Part shown: piece by piece, positions 35,139-43,511 of the stretch | Layout of the letters: each line of letters begins with the position of its first letter | Numbering within the stretch: position 1 is the first letter of the stretch | Assembly: GCA_963726775.1 (NCBI GenBank) | Contig: CAVSDL010000001.1 | Coordinates: 310,001 to 374,000 of the forward strand | Direction: 5' to 3' | Source of the DNA: CAIWHR01 sp963726775 | Lineage (GTDB): Bacteria > Pseudomonadota > Gammaproteobacteria > Burkholderiales > Casimicrobiaceae | DNA length: 64,000 bases | Notes under the pieces: model-generated | What the model was told of the DNA's origin: nothing | What the model saw: the letters and a program-made list of their open reading frames with translations, nothing else | Databases searched by the model: none | Made by a program: the position numbers and the translations under genes

Positions 35139-36281
35139 CTACAAGAAATAGTGCGGGACAAAGCGGCTGGTATTGCGGGTGATCTCGCTCGCGTCCTCGC
35201 GCAGGCCGATGCCCGCGGGCTCGTCGCCGATCATCCACGAGCCGATCGTCACATAATCGTCGCCGAAGCGCGGAATCGGCACATATGCCTGGCAGATGAA
35301 CCCTTCCGCGCCGTAGTCGCCGCCGGACGCAACGGTCGCGGATTCACGGTGAACGGCGACGTTGGCGCCTTCACGCGACAACAACGGCTTTTCGACCCAA
35401 TCGCCGGTGATTCGTCCGCGATCGAAGTACGCCGGCAGCAGGTTGGGATGCCCCGGAAACATTTCCCACAGAATCGGCAGCAGGCCCTTGTTGGAAAGCA
35501 GCATCTTCCACGCAGGCTCGATGACCCGGATGCGCGCCGAAAGAAGGTGCGGTCCGAATTCCTCGGCGGCCATCCACTCCCACGGATAGAGCTTCATCAG
35601 GACCGAGATCTCCTCGTCGGCGCCATCGACGAAGATCTCACGCGCGGCGTTCCAGCCGACGTCCTCGACGGCGATGAACCGCGCAGTCACGCCGGCCTGC
35701 GTGGCAACATCACGCAGGTAGTCGAGGTTGCCGCGATCCTCGTCGCTGTCGCCGGCGCAGGTGAAATGCACTGGCGTGCCGGCTGACCATGTGAGGGCGA
35801 GCGCGCGCCAGTTCGCGATCAGCTTTTCGTGCAGTGAGTTGAACTGGTCGGCGCCGGCATCGCGCGGAACAATTGCCTGCTGCAGCCAGTGCCATTGGAC
35901 GACCGAGGCCTCAAGCAACGCGGTCGGCGTATCGGCGTTGTATTCGAGGAGCTTCGGGGCGCCGGCGCCGTCGAAGGCCAGATCGAAGCGGCCGATCAGC
36001 GACGGCTGCCGCGCGCGCCACGAATCGGCGACGCGGTCGCGCCATGTCTCCGGAATCGCGAGTCGGTCCATGCACCCGCTGACGACGACGTGTTCGGCGG
36101 CATCGAGGCAGCGCGCGTGAAGCTCGGCCGTCGCCGCCTCGAGCGCGTCGATTTCGCGCGATGTGAACCGGTAGCAGCGTGATTCGTCCCAGTAGGTGCC
36201 ATCGATCGAATGGAACGAAAAGCCGACACCCTCGCATTGCGCGATCCAATCGTGTCGCGGGTTGCGCATCTCGCGCTGCAT
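35139..36281 (-). CDS. Glutathionylspermidine synthase-like ATP-grasp protein (YjfC/YgiC family)
   Basis: 380 aa, matching the stand-alone synthetase-like family (E. coli YjfC and YgiC are of similar size). Visible family features: LLEYNADTPTALLEASVVQW, VLMKLYPWEWMAAEEFG, VIEPAWKMLLSNKGLLPILWE and SREGANVAVH. It is expected to form amide bonds with ATP, but true glutathionylspermidine synthesis has not been shown for this branch. Its ATG overlaps the stop of the upstream lipoprotein gene (TGATG). speE and speD, which make spermidine, are 1.6 kb upstream. Confidence 0.9.
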   Translation of the reverse strand: MQREMRNPRHDWIAQCEGVGFSFHSIDGTYWDESRCYRFTSREIDALEAATAELHARCLDAAEHVVVSGCMDRLAIPETWRDRVADSWRARQPSLIGRFDLAFDGAGAPKLLEYNADTPTALLEASVVQWHWLQQAIVPRDAGADQFNSLHEKLIANWRALALTWSAGTPVHFTCAGDSDEDRGNLDYLRDVATQAGVTARFIAVEDVGWNAAREIFVDGADEEISVLMKLYPWEWMAAEEFGPHLLSARIRVIEPAWKMLLSNKGLLPILWEMFPGHPNLLPAYFDRGRITGDWVEKPLLSREGANVAVHRESATVASGGDYGAEGFICQAYVPIPRFGDDYVTIGSWMIGDEPAGIGLREDASEITRNTSRFVPHYFL

Positions 36282-36625
36282 CAGGAAGCGCCGGAGCCGT
36301 GCGCGCGGCCGCTGGCTCCGAAACCGCCGCGAGACGTGCCGCCGTTCGCCGATCCACTGCCGCTCGTGCCGCCGCCCCACATGCCGCGGCCCCAGCCGCC
36401 TCCGCCAACGTACACGTGGCGCTGGGTGCCGTCCCGCTGCTGGACCCGCTGCTCTTCGCAGTCCCGGGGATCGCCCCAATCGGCAACGCAGTCCTCCCGG
36501 GTTGCATAAGTCTTTCGTCGCGCCGCCCCGCTGTCCGGCCCGGAGTCCCCGCAACCGGCAATTGCGGCCGCGCCAAGCAGCACCAGAACCACCTGCGCCG
36601 AGGACCTGCGTGGACGACTCCGCAT
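36281..36625 (-). CDS. DUF1190-like lipoprotein (YjfM/YgiB-like)
   Basis: 114 aa. Signal peptide with lipobox (VVLVLLGAAAIAGC), then a short conserved segment KTYATREDCVADWGD...CEEQ that matches the TREDCVAEFG-like core of YgiB/YjfM. The tail is Gly/Ser-rich and low in complexity (GGGGWGRGMWGGGTSGSG). Start at ATG 36625. Its stop overlaps the synthetase-like gene's start. Identification rests on the short motif plus the gene order. Confidence 0.8.
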   Translation of the reverse strand: MRSRPRRSSAQVVLVLLGAAAIAGCGDSGPDSGAARRKTYATREDCVADWGDPRDCEEQRVQQRDGTQRHVYVGGGGWGRGMWGGGTSGSGSANGGTSRGGFGASGRAHGSGAS

Positions 36626-36717
36626 CGTTCGCGCATGATAGCGGAAGCTCGCGCGCCCCGCGGAACGCGGCGTCGCGCCACTACCCATCCGTTCCGCTCG
36701 ACCGTCGCAGGAGGCAA

Positions 36718-37380
36718 ATGCAACGCATCCACGCCGGCGATCGCCTTGCCAAGCCTGGGCTCCGCACCATGGGCCTGCTTGCCGCCGTCGCGCTGGCGGC
36801 CGGGGTGCCGACGGCCCGTTTGGGCGCGCAACCGGCCCTGCTCGTCCCGACGCCGAGCCAGACCGAAGGCCCGTTCTACCCGACGACAATGCCTGCGGAC
36901 CGCGACTCCGACCTTACGCGGGTTGCAGGGCGAAGCGCGCCGGCACGAGGGACGCGTCTTTACTTCGGCGGCCGCGTGCTCACGCGCGACGGCCGGCCGC
37001 TCGCCGGCGCGATTGTCGAGCTGTGGCAGTGCGACGTGTTTGGCCGCTACCACGGCGCAGGAGACGAGGGCGAGCCGCGCGACGACAACTTTCAGGGCTA
37101 CGGCATGGCCACCGCGGACGCGGACGGCCGGTATGCCTTCAAGACCATTCGCCCCGTCGCCTACGGCGGACGTCCGCCGCACCTGCATGTGAAGGTGCGC
37201 GCCAGCGGAGCGCCGGCGCTGACGACGCAGCTCTACATCAAGGGCGACAATACCGGTGGCGATCCGGTGCTCGCGTGGGCACCCAAGGGAACGCTGGAAC
37301 GGCTGACCATGACGCCGGCAGAGGTTCGCGACCGCGAGGCGGGCGCGTTGGCGGGCACGTTCGATTTCGTCCTGAAGTAG
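36718..37380 (+). CDS. Exported intradiol ring-cleavage dioxygenase-like protein
   Basis: 220 aa single-chain member of the intradiol (catechol/protocatechuate 3,4-) dioxygenase family. An N-terminal signal (GLLAAVALAAGVPTARLGAQ) precedes the beta-sandwich: GRVLTRDGRPLAGAIVELWQ, then iron ligands in the tyrosine of VAYGGRPPHLHV and its two histidines. RBS AGGAGG lies just before the ATG at 36718. It is separate from pcaHG at 58 kb, and export suggests another substrate or role. Confidence 0.85.
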   Translation: MQRIHAGDRLAKPGLRTMGLLAAVALAAGVPTARLGAQPALLVPTPSQTEGPFYPTTMPADRDSDLTRVAGRSAPARGTRLYFGGRVLTRDGRPLAGAIVELWQCDVFGRYHGAGDEGEPRDDNFQGYGMATADADGRYAFKTIRPVAYGGRPPHLHVKVRASGAPALTTQLYIKGDNTGGDPVLAWAPKGTLERLTMTPAEVRDREAGALAGTFDFVLK

Positions 37381-37486
37381 GGCCTGTTCACGCTATGTCC
37401 ACAAGTGCGAGCGGGCCCCAGGGACGCCAGCGCGTGCGCCGCGCGCGGTGGCACGGTCGCGGTCGCGGATAATCCCGCTTCCGCCC

Positions 37487-37759
37487 TCAGTGCACCGTCG
37501 CGCCCGAAAGGAAACGGAGCGTCGCGCCGGATTTGAGGCGGTACACGCCATCACCGAGGCACTCCGCCTCGTCCATTTCCTCGCGCGTGAAGGCAACCTC
37601 CATGTTGCCGTGGCGGGCCTCGAGCACAATGTCGTCCGCGACGGTATCCCTGTCCGGAAGGCGCAGGTACTCGGTCACGAACATCACGCCATCGATCAGC
37701 ACGAAGTCCGCCTCGCCCATGGCGTGGGTCATGCTCGTCGGTGCCGCGCCTCTCGTCAT
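37487..37759 (-). CDS. Small hypothetical protein
   Basis: 90 aa from ATG 37759. I do not recognise a family. It looks acidic and globular, with a regular beta-like pattern (ADFVLIDGVMFVTEYLRL; GVYRLKSGATLRFLSG), no signal peptide and no cysteines. Upstream in-frame codons run into intergenic sequence and are unlikely. It lies 89 bp downstream of speE on the same strand. Confidence 0.6.
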   Translation of the reverse strand: MTRGAAPTSMTHAMGEADFVLIDGVMFVTEYLRLPDRDTVADDIVLEARHGNMEVAFTREEMDEAECLGDGVYRLKSGATLRFLSGATVH

Positions 37760-37848
37760 GTCGCCTCCATCGGGCGGGACGCCGAAAACGGCATTCCGCA
37801 CCATCCCAACGTGCGGGCGACCGGCGTCCGGTTCAAGAGGAACGAAAT

Positions 37849-38751
37849 TCAGGCGACGAGGTCGCGGACGAAATTGGGCAGCGCGAGGGCCGCCCGGTGC
37901 ATGTCGCCGTTGTACCACCGCAACTCCGGCAGGCTGCGCTGGGAGATGCGGCGGTCGACTTCGCGTCCGGAGAGGCTCCGGGGATCGAGTGTCTGCGACG
38001 CGCAGGCCATCATCCACATGCCGCCATAGAGCGGAACCGACGTCAGATAGGGCGTTACCAGCGGAAAGGCGACTCTCAGGTTGGCAAGGCACGCGCGAAT
38101 CCGGTCAGGATGGGCGACCGGGCTTGCAACGTGCAACGTCATCGCGCCTACCGGCTTCAGGCGCACGGCGCAGGCGCGGTAGAAATCGGCCGTGTACAGC
38201 GATTCCGCGGGTCCGGCCGGATCGGTGAGGTCCAGCACGATCAAGTCGTACTGCTCGTCGGACTCGTGCATGAACTCGTAGCCGTCGCCGATCCGCAGCG
38301 TAACCCTGCCGTCGTCGAGCGCGCCCTTGTGGACACTTTGCAGGTACTTGCGCGAGATGTCGATGACCGCAAGGTCGAGCTCGCACAGCGTCACCGATTT
38401 CATCGAGGGATGTTTCAGCAGTTCTTCGGCAGAGCCGCCGTCGCCGCCGCCGATGATAAGCGCGCGCTCGGGACTGGGGTGCGTCACCGCCGCCATGTGG
38501 ACGAGGTTCTCGTGATAAAAAAACTCGTCCAGTTCCGACGTCATGAAATGACCGTCGAGCCGGAACAGCTTGCCGAATTGCGCGGAGTCGTGAACCTCGA
38601 CGGCCTGATACGGCGACTTGAACTTCTCGATCTGGCGGGCAGAGTGCACGAAGACGCCCCATGCGTCGGTGAGGTGCTCGGTCATCGCGCCGGGCGCGAT
38701 GTCCCCCGCGGTCCGGCCGTTGTCAGGCGGCCCGCCCGATTCCTCAGGCAT
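37849..38751 (-). CDS. speE: Spermidine synthase (polyamine aminopropyltransferase)
   Basis: Transfers aminopropyl from decarboxylated SAM to putrescine. 300 aa. HENLVHMAAVTHPSPERALIIGGGDGG is the conserved donor-binding core, with LCELDLAVIDISRKYL and VLDLTDPAGPAESLY after it. The ATG at 38751 follows GGAGG and overlaps the speD stop by 8 bp. An in-frame ATG at 38685 (MTEHLTDAWG) is closer to the usual N-terminus but lacks that ribosome site. Confidence 0.94.
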   Translation of the reverse strand: MPEESGGPPDNGRTAGDIAPGAMTEHLTDAWGVFVHSARQIEKFKSPYQAVEVHDSAQFGKLFRLDGHFMTSELDEFFYHENLVHMAAVTHPSPERALIIGGGDGGSAEELLKHPSMKSVTLCELDLAVIDISRKYLQSVHKGALDDGRVTLRIGDGYEFMHESDEQYDLIVLDLTDPAGPAESLYTADFYRACAVRLKPVGAMTLHVASPVAHPDRIRACLANLRVAFPLVTPYLTSVPLYGGMWMMACASQTLDPRSLSGREVDRRISQRSLPELRWYNGDMHRAALALPNFVRDLVA

Positions 38752-39109
38752 CCTTGCCTCCGCGGCGAATCGAATGAAACTTGGTCCGTTCCGGCTTCAG
38801 CGCCGATTCGAGCGAGCGAAACAGCCGCTCCGCCTTTGCCGTATTGTCGGTCGCCAGGTTGCACACATAGACATCCACCGTCACGAAGCCGTGCTCCGGC
38901 CAGGTGTGGATCGCAATGTGCGATTCGGCGAGCAGCACCGTGCCGGTGACGCCCTGCGGTTCGAATTGGTGAAACGAGTCGCCGACGATCGTCAACCCGG
39001 ATACGGCCACGGCTTCGAGGCAAAGCGCGCGGAGTGCATCGGCGCTGGTGAATTCGGGCGTATCGGCCGGGCAGCCATACCATTCGCCTAACAGATGGAT
39101 TCCGTCCAT
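38744..39109 (-). CDS. speD: S-adenosylmethionine decarboxylase proenzyme (small bacterial type)
   Basis: Supplies decarboxylated SAM to SpeE. 121 aa, class 1B SpeD. Self-cleavage at the serine of LLAESHIAIHTWPEHG generates the pyruvoyl cofactor. The conserved cysteine is in VYVCNLATD. RBS GGGAG precedes the ATG at 39109. The leader contains overlapping hairpins (see findings). speD-speE are translationally coupled. Confidence 0.95.
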   Translation of the reverse strand: MDGIHLLGEWYGCPADTPEFTSADALRALCLEAVAVSGLTIVGDSFHQFEPQGVTGTVLLAESHIAIHTWPEHGFVTVDVYVCNLATDNTAKAERLFRSLESALKPERTKFHSIRRGGKDA

Positions 39110-39205
39110 TAGCCGCTCCCTGTCGATGAAAAAGCCCCGCCCCAGTTTTCCACTGGTGGAAGGGCATGCGGCATTCCCGAACCTGCTGCCGTAAAACTGT
39201 AATTA

Positions 39206-39234
39206 TTGCATAAACCTCTCGCGGGCGCGATAAT
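39206..39234 (+). promoter_or_regulatory. Sigma70 promoter of tkt
   Basis: TTGCAT (39206-39211), a 17-bp spacer, and GATAAT (39229-39234), followed by AT-rich sequence. The transcript would begin about 90 nt before the tkt ATG. Confidence 0.72.
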
Positions 39235-39330
39235 TTTATGTTTTTGCCGCAGTGAAATGGCGCGCGCTACTCTGGCGCGCAATCGTGCCAAATTGCCGCA
39301 ATTCCAACCCTCCGCGATCGATTGCAGACC

Positions 39331-41382
39331 ATGACCATTGCCGCCACCTCCCTCCCGAAGGTCGTTACCGATGCCGAGCTCGCGAATGCGCTGCGCGCGC
39401 TTGCAATGGATGCGGTGGAAGCTGCCAAGAGCGGACATCCGGGAATGCCGATGGGCATGGCGGAAATTGCCGTGGCGCTTTGGCACCGGCACCTGCATCA
39501 TCACCCGGCGCACCCCGCATGGCCCGACCGCGACCGCTTCGTGCTGTCCAACGGGCACGGCTCGATGCTGCTGTACGGCTTGCTGCATCTCACCGGGTAC
39601 GACCTGCCAATCGAGGAAATCAAGCGCTTTCGCCAATTGCATTCGAAGACCCCCGGCCATCCCGAGTTCGGCGTCACGCCAGGAGTCGAGACGACCACCG
39701 GCCCCCTCGGGCAGGGACTTGCCAACGCGGTGGGAATGGCGCTTGCGGAGCGGCTGTTGGCGGCGCATTTCAACCGGCCCGGCCATACGATCGTCGACCA
39801 TCGTACCTACGTCTTCGTCGGCGACGGCTGCCTGATGGAGGGCATTTCGCACGAGGCGTGCTCGCTGGCCGGGACATGGGGCTTGGGCAAGCTGATCGTG
39901 CTCTACGACGACAACGGCATCTCGATCGATGGCGAGACCAAGGGCTGGTTCACCGATGACACGGCGAAGCGGTTCGAGGCCTACGGCTGGCACGTGCAGG
40001 CAGAAATCGACGGTCATGACGTGGCCGCCGTGGACGCGGCGATAGCAGCGGCGCATGCCGACGGCGCGCAACGCGGTCGGCCGCAGTTGATAGGCTGCCG
40101 GACGGTGATCGGCAAGGGGGCGCCGACCAAGGCCGGCACTGCCGAAGCGCATGGTTCCGCGCTGGGCGAGAAGGAAATCGCCGCAACCCGTGCGGCGCTG
40201 GGCTGGAATCATCCGCCGTTCGCGATACCGGATGCGATCTACACTGCGTGGAACGCGCGCGAGCGCGGCGCACTGCTGGAACAGGACTGGGCCGGCCGAT
40301 TCGGCAGCTACCGGAAGGAGCATCCGGAACTGGCGGCCGAGTTCAGCCGGCGCATGGCGGGTGAATTGCCCTCCGTCTGGAGCGAGACGGCGGCCGCGGC
40401 AATCTCGGCGGCGGCGGCCAAGGGCGAGAGCGTCGCCACGCGCAAGGCGTCGCAGCAGGCGCTCGAAGCACTGAGTCCCATCCTGCCGGAACTGGTGGGA
40501 GGCTCCGCCGATCTGACCGGTTCCGTCTTCACCAACTGGTCGGGCAGCATCCCGATCGGCCGGATGGGATCCGGCAATTACATCCACTTCGGCGTGCGCG
40601 AGTTCGGCATGAGCGCCATTGCCAGCGGCCTCGCGCTGCACGGCGGATTCATCCCCTACGTCGGCACGTTCCTCACTTTTTCCGATTACGCGCGGAACGC
40701 GCTGCGGATGGCGGCGCTGATGAAGATCCGATCGATCTTCGTGTTCACCCACGATTCGATCGGGCTGGGCGAGGACGGGCCGACGCACCAATCGGTCGAG
40801 CACACGGCAAGCTTGCGGCTGATTCCCCATCTGGACGTCTGGCGTCCCTGCGATGCGGTCGAAACCGGCGTTGCGTGGACCGCGGCAATCGAGCGGGCGC
40901 ACGGCCCCACGGCGCTGGTGCTCACTCGCCAGAATGTGCCGTTCCAGCGGCGCGACGAGGCGCAGCTCGCGGCCATCCGCAAAGGCGGCTACGTCCTTGC
41001 CGACTGGGACGCGCGCGTCGCCCGCCGTGTAGTCATCCTCGCGACCGGCTCCGAAGTGTCGTTGGCCATGGGCGCGCGCGATGCGCTGGCGGCGGAAGGC
41101 ATCGCCGCGCGCGTCGTGTCGATGCCTTGCACCGGCGCCTTCGATCGCGAGCCGCCTGCGTATCGGGCCGGCGTGCTGCCTCCGGGCATTCCGCGGATTG
41201 CGGTCGAAGCCGGCGCGACCGCCGGCTGGCGCGCTTACGTCGGCGCCCTTGACGACCCCCGCGCCGCCGTCGTCGGCCTCGACACGTACGGCGAATCGGC
41301 GCCCGCCGGCGTGCTGTTCAAGCACTTCGGCCTCACCGTCGACGCCGTCGTCGCGGCAGCCCGGCGGGTATCGGCGACGTGA
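39331..41382 (+). CDS. tkt: Transketolase
   Basis: ThDP enzyme of the pentose phosphate and Calvin cycles. 683 aa from ATG 39331 (MTIAATSL); a TTG three codons upstream is also in frame. ThDP/Mg site: VGDGCLMEGISHEA ... YDDNGISIDG. Other marks: SGHPGMPMGMAEIA, GPLGQGLANAVG and IFVFTHDSIGLGEDGPTHQ. It heads the tkt-gap-pgk-pyk-fba block typical of betaproteobacteria. Confidence 0.97.
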   Translation: MTIAATSLPKVVTDAELANALRALAMDAVEAAKSGHPGMPMGMAEIAVALWHRHLHHHPAHPAWPDRDRFVLSNGHGSMLLYGLLHLTGYDLPIEEIKRFRQLHSKTPGHPEFGVTPGVETTTGPLGQGLANAVGMALAERLLAAHFNRPGHTIVDHRTYVFVGDGCLMEGISHEACSLAGTWGLGKLIVLYDDNGISIDGETKGWFTDDTAKRFEAYGWHVQAEIDGHDVAAVDAAIAAAHADGAQRGRPQLIGCRTVIGKGAPTKAGTAEAHGSALGEKEIAATRAALGWNHPPFAIPDAIYTAWNARERGALLEQDWAGRFGSYRKEHPELAAEFSRRMAGELPSVWSETAAAAISAAAAKGESVATRKASQQALEALSPILPELVGGSADLTGSVFTNWSGSIPIGRMGSGNYIHFGVREFGMSAIASGLALHGGFIPYVGTFLTFSDYARNALRMAALMKIRSIFVFTHDSIGLGEDGPTHQSVEHTASLRLIPHLDVWRPCDAVETGVAWTAAIERAHGPTALVLTRQNVPFQRRDEAQLAAIRKGGYVLADWDARVARRVVILATGSEVSLAMGARDALAAEGIAARVVSMPCTGAFDREPPAYRAGVLPPGIPRIAVEAGATAGWRAYVGALDDPRAAVVGLDTYGESAPAGVLFKHFGLTVDAVVAAARRVSAT

Positions 41383-41473
41383 TCCCGCGCGCGCCGAAAG
41401 CGGGCATTTCGGTTGACGCCGCCCGCGACACGGAAGCGTGCGCTGCATTTTCGTGCAAAGCACGCCCCCGTTG

Positions 41474-42031
41474 ATGTCGAACTCCATCGCGATCCGGCGT
41501 GCCGATCCCGGCGACGCCCGCGCCATCGCGCAAGTCCGCGTCGACAGCTGGCGCACGACGTATGCGGAGATGATCCCCGCCTCCTATCTCGCAGCGATGA
41601 AGGTCGAGGACAGCACCGCGCTCTGGCAGCGCGTGCTGACTTCGGGACCCAATACGACCAGCGTCTTTGTTGCGGCAAGCGGGTCCGATGTCGCGGGCTT
41701 TGCATGCGGTAACATGCTGGAATTGCCGAAGCATGGTCTCGACGCGGAACTGACCGCGATCTACCTGCGCCGGGAATTCCAGCGCAACGGCACCGGCCGC
41801 CACCTGGTTGCGGCCGTACTCGATGCCCAGCGCGCCCACGGCGCCACGGGATTGTTGACGTGGGTCATCGCGGGGAACAAGGGAGCGCGCGCATTCTACG
41901 AGGGCCTTGGCGCGGAACTCCTGATCGAACAGCCGTTCCAGTGGGACGGCATGGATCTCGTGGAGGTGGGCTATGGCTGGCGCGATCTCGATGCGCTCGC
42001 CGCAGCCTGCGGGTCCACGGCAGATACGTAA
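41474..42031 (+). CDS. GNAT-family N-acetyltransferase
   Basis: 185 aa. The acetyl-CoA pyrophosphate loop is in RREFQRNGTGRHLVAAVL, after the beta-strand DAELTAIYL. The C-terminal part GNKGARAFYEGLGAELLIEQ is standard for the fold. It begins at ATG 41474; the frame upstream is not conserved-looking. It sits between tkt and gap, which is unusual for the glycolytic block. Its substrate is unknown. Confidence 0.87.
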   Translation: MSNSIAIRRADPGDARAIAQVRVDSWRTTYAEMIPASYLAAMKVEDSTALWQRVLTSGPNTTSVFVAASGSDVAGFACGNMLELPKHGLDAELTAIYLRREFQRNGTGRHLVAAVLDAQRAHGATGLLTWVIAGNKGARAFYEGLGAELLIEQPFQWDGMDLVEVGYGWRDLDALAAACGSTADT

Positions 42032-42065
42032 CGCCCGGCTAGCGTCGGCATTCCTGGAGAAGACC

Positions 42066-43079
42066 ATGACCATCAAAGTCGCCATCAACGGCTACGGCCG
42101 AATCGGCCGCAACATCCTTCGCGCGCACTACGAGAGCGGCAAGAAACACGGCATCGAAATCGTCGCGATCAACGACCTCGGCAGCCCGGAAACGAATGCG
42201 CACCTGACGCGCTACGACACGGCGCACGGCAAATTCCCGGGCAAGATCGAAGTCGACGGCGATTCGATGGTGGTCAACGGCAACCGCATCAAGGTTTTCG
42301 CGCTGCGCGACCCGGCGCAACTGCCGTGGACCTCGCTCGGCGTCGACGTCGTCCTCGAGTGCACGGGCCTGTTCACGACCAAGGAAAAAGCCTCGGCGCA
42401 TCTCAAAGGCGGCGCCGCGAAAGTCATCATCTCGGCGCCGGGCGGCAAGGATGTCGACGCGACCGTCGTCTACGGCGTGAATCACGGCACGCTGAAGGCC
42501 GCGCACACCGTCATCTCCAATGCGTCGTGCACGACGAACTGCCTGGCGCCATTGGTGAAGCCCCTGCACGACAAGATCGGGCTCGTGACCGGGCTGATGA
42601 CCACGATCCACGCGTATACGAACGACCAGGTCCTGACCGACGTCTACCACGAGGATCTGCGCCGGGCCCGATCCGCAACGATGAGCATGATCCCGACCAA
42701 GACCGGAGCGGCCGCGGCAGTCGGCCTGGTGCTGCCGGAACTCAATGGCAAGCTCGACGGCTACGCGATCCGCGTGCCCACCATCAACGTGTCGATCGTC
42801 GATCTCTCCTTCATCGCCGCTCGCGACACGACGGTCGACGAGGTGAATGCAATCATGAAAGCGGCATCGGAATCCGGCCCGCTCGCCGGCATCCTCAACT
42901 ACAACAAGGCGCCTCTCGTCTCCATCGACTTCAACCACGACCCCGCGTCGTCGACGTTCGACGCGACGCTGACCAAGGTCTCGGGGCGGCTGGTCAAAGT
43001 GTCAGCCTGGTATGACAATGAATGGGGCTTCTCGAACCGCATGCTGGACACCACCGTTGCGTTGATGGCGGCGAAATGA
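42066..43079 (+). CDS. gap: Glyceraldehyde-3-phosphate dehydrogenase, type I
   Basis: 337 aa. NAD-binding start IKVAINGYGRIGRNILRA, catalytic cysteine in ISNASCTTNCLAPL, and C-terminal WYDNEWGFSNRMLDTTVALM. ATG at 42066 follows GGAGAAG. The last 63 bases of the gene are exactly repeated 149 bp further on. Part of the glycolysis / Calvin-cycle block. Confidence 0.97.
   Translation: MTIKVAINGYGRIGRNILRAHYESGKKHGIEIVAINDLGSPETNAHLTRYDTAHGKFPGKIEVDGDSMVVNGNRIKVFALRDPAQLPWTSLGVDVVLECTGLFTTKEKASAHLKGGAAKVIISAPGGKDVDATVVYGVNHGTLKAAHTVISNASCTTNCLAPLVKPLHDKIGLVTGLMTTIHAYTNDQVLTDVYHEDLRRARSATMSMIPTKTGAAAAVGLVLPELNGKLDGYAIRVPTINVSIVDLSFIAARDTTVDEVNAIMKAASESGPLAGILNYNKAPLVSIDFNHDPASSTFDATLTKVSGRLVKVSAWYDNEWGFSNRMLDTTVALMAAK
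43015..43077 (+). repeat. Direct repeat copy 1 (3' end of gap)
   Basis: 63 nt covering the last 20-odd codons of gap, identical in every base to 43164-43226. Confidence 0.97.
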
Positions 43080-43163
43080 GCGGAGCGCGCGCCCCGTTCA
43101 TTGCGGTGAAGGCTGACATGAGCAAAGCGAACGTCAAGCGAGCGACAGCGAGCGGCCGGAGCC

Positions 43164-43226
43164 ACAATGAATGGGGCTTCTCGAACCGCATGCTGGACAC
43201 CACCGTTGCGTTGATGGCGGCGAAAT
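43164..43226 (+). repeat. Direct repeat copy 2 (duplicated gap tail)
   Basis: Exact copy of 43015-43077 in the intergenic space after gap. It ends in TAG instead of TGA. An ATG at about 43118 opens a 36-codon frame that reads into the copy in the gap frame (NEWGFSNRMLDTTVALMAAK). No function is proposed; see findings. Confidence 0.95.
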
Positions 43227-43233
43227 AGTCTCC

Positions 43234-43506
43234 ATGTCCGGCACCGCCATGGCCAATCCGTTCACGTCCCATCCCGCGTCCGTCGGCGAAACCTACGTCC
43301 AGCACCTGCGTTTCGCGGCGAGGTTCGGGGCGCGGATGCTGCTGGGTGGCGCGGCCGCAACGGTCCATGCGGTGTTTCCGTTCCTGTTCGTGACCACAGC
43401 CAGCCGGATCAATGACGAACTGATCGCGATGCGAGCCGCATCGCGAGGCCGCATCGTTCGCGTCGTCGACGTCGAAACGATGCAACCTCTCGACTATCAC
43501 ATCTGA
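43234..43506 (+). CDS. DUF6356-like small protein
   Basis: 90 aa from ATG 43234; ATG 43249 is also possible. The core FTSHPASVGETYVQHLRFAARFGARM followed by a hydrophobic stretch (LLGGAAATVHAVFPFLFVTT) fits the small DUF6356 family, which often carries one membrane-like helix. Function is unknown. It ends 5 nt before pgk, so it is probably translated with it. Confidence 0.78.
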   Translation: MSGTAMANPFTSHPASVGETYVQHLRFAARFGARMLLGGAAATVHAVFPFLFVTTASRINDELIAMRAASRGRIVRVVDVETMQPLDYHI

Positions 43507-43511
43507 CCCCC

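Noticed and set aside
37441..38092. Longer version of the small hypothetical gene extending into the speE region
   Set aside because: The added N-terminus overlaps speE and has no protein-like pattern; the ATG at 37759 is more plausible.
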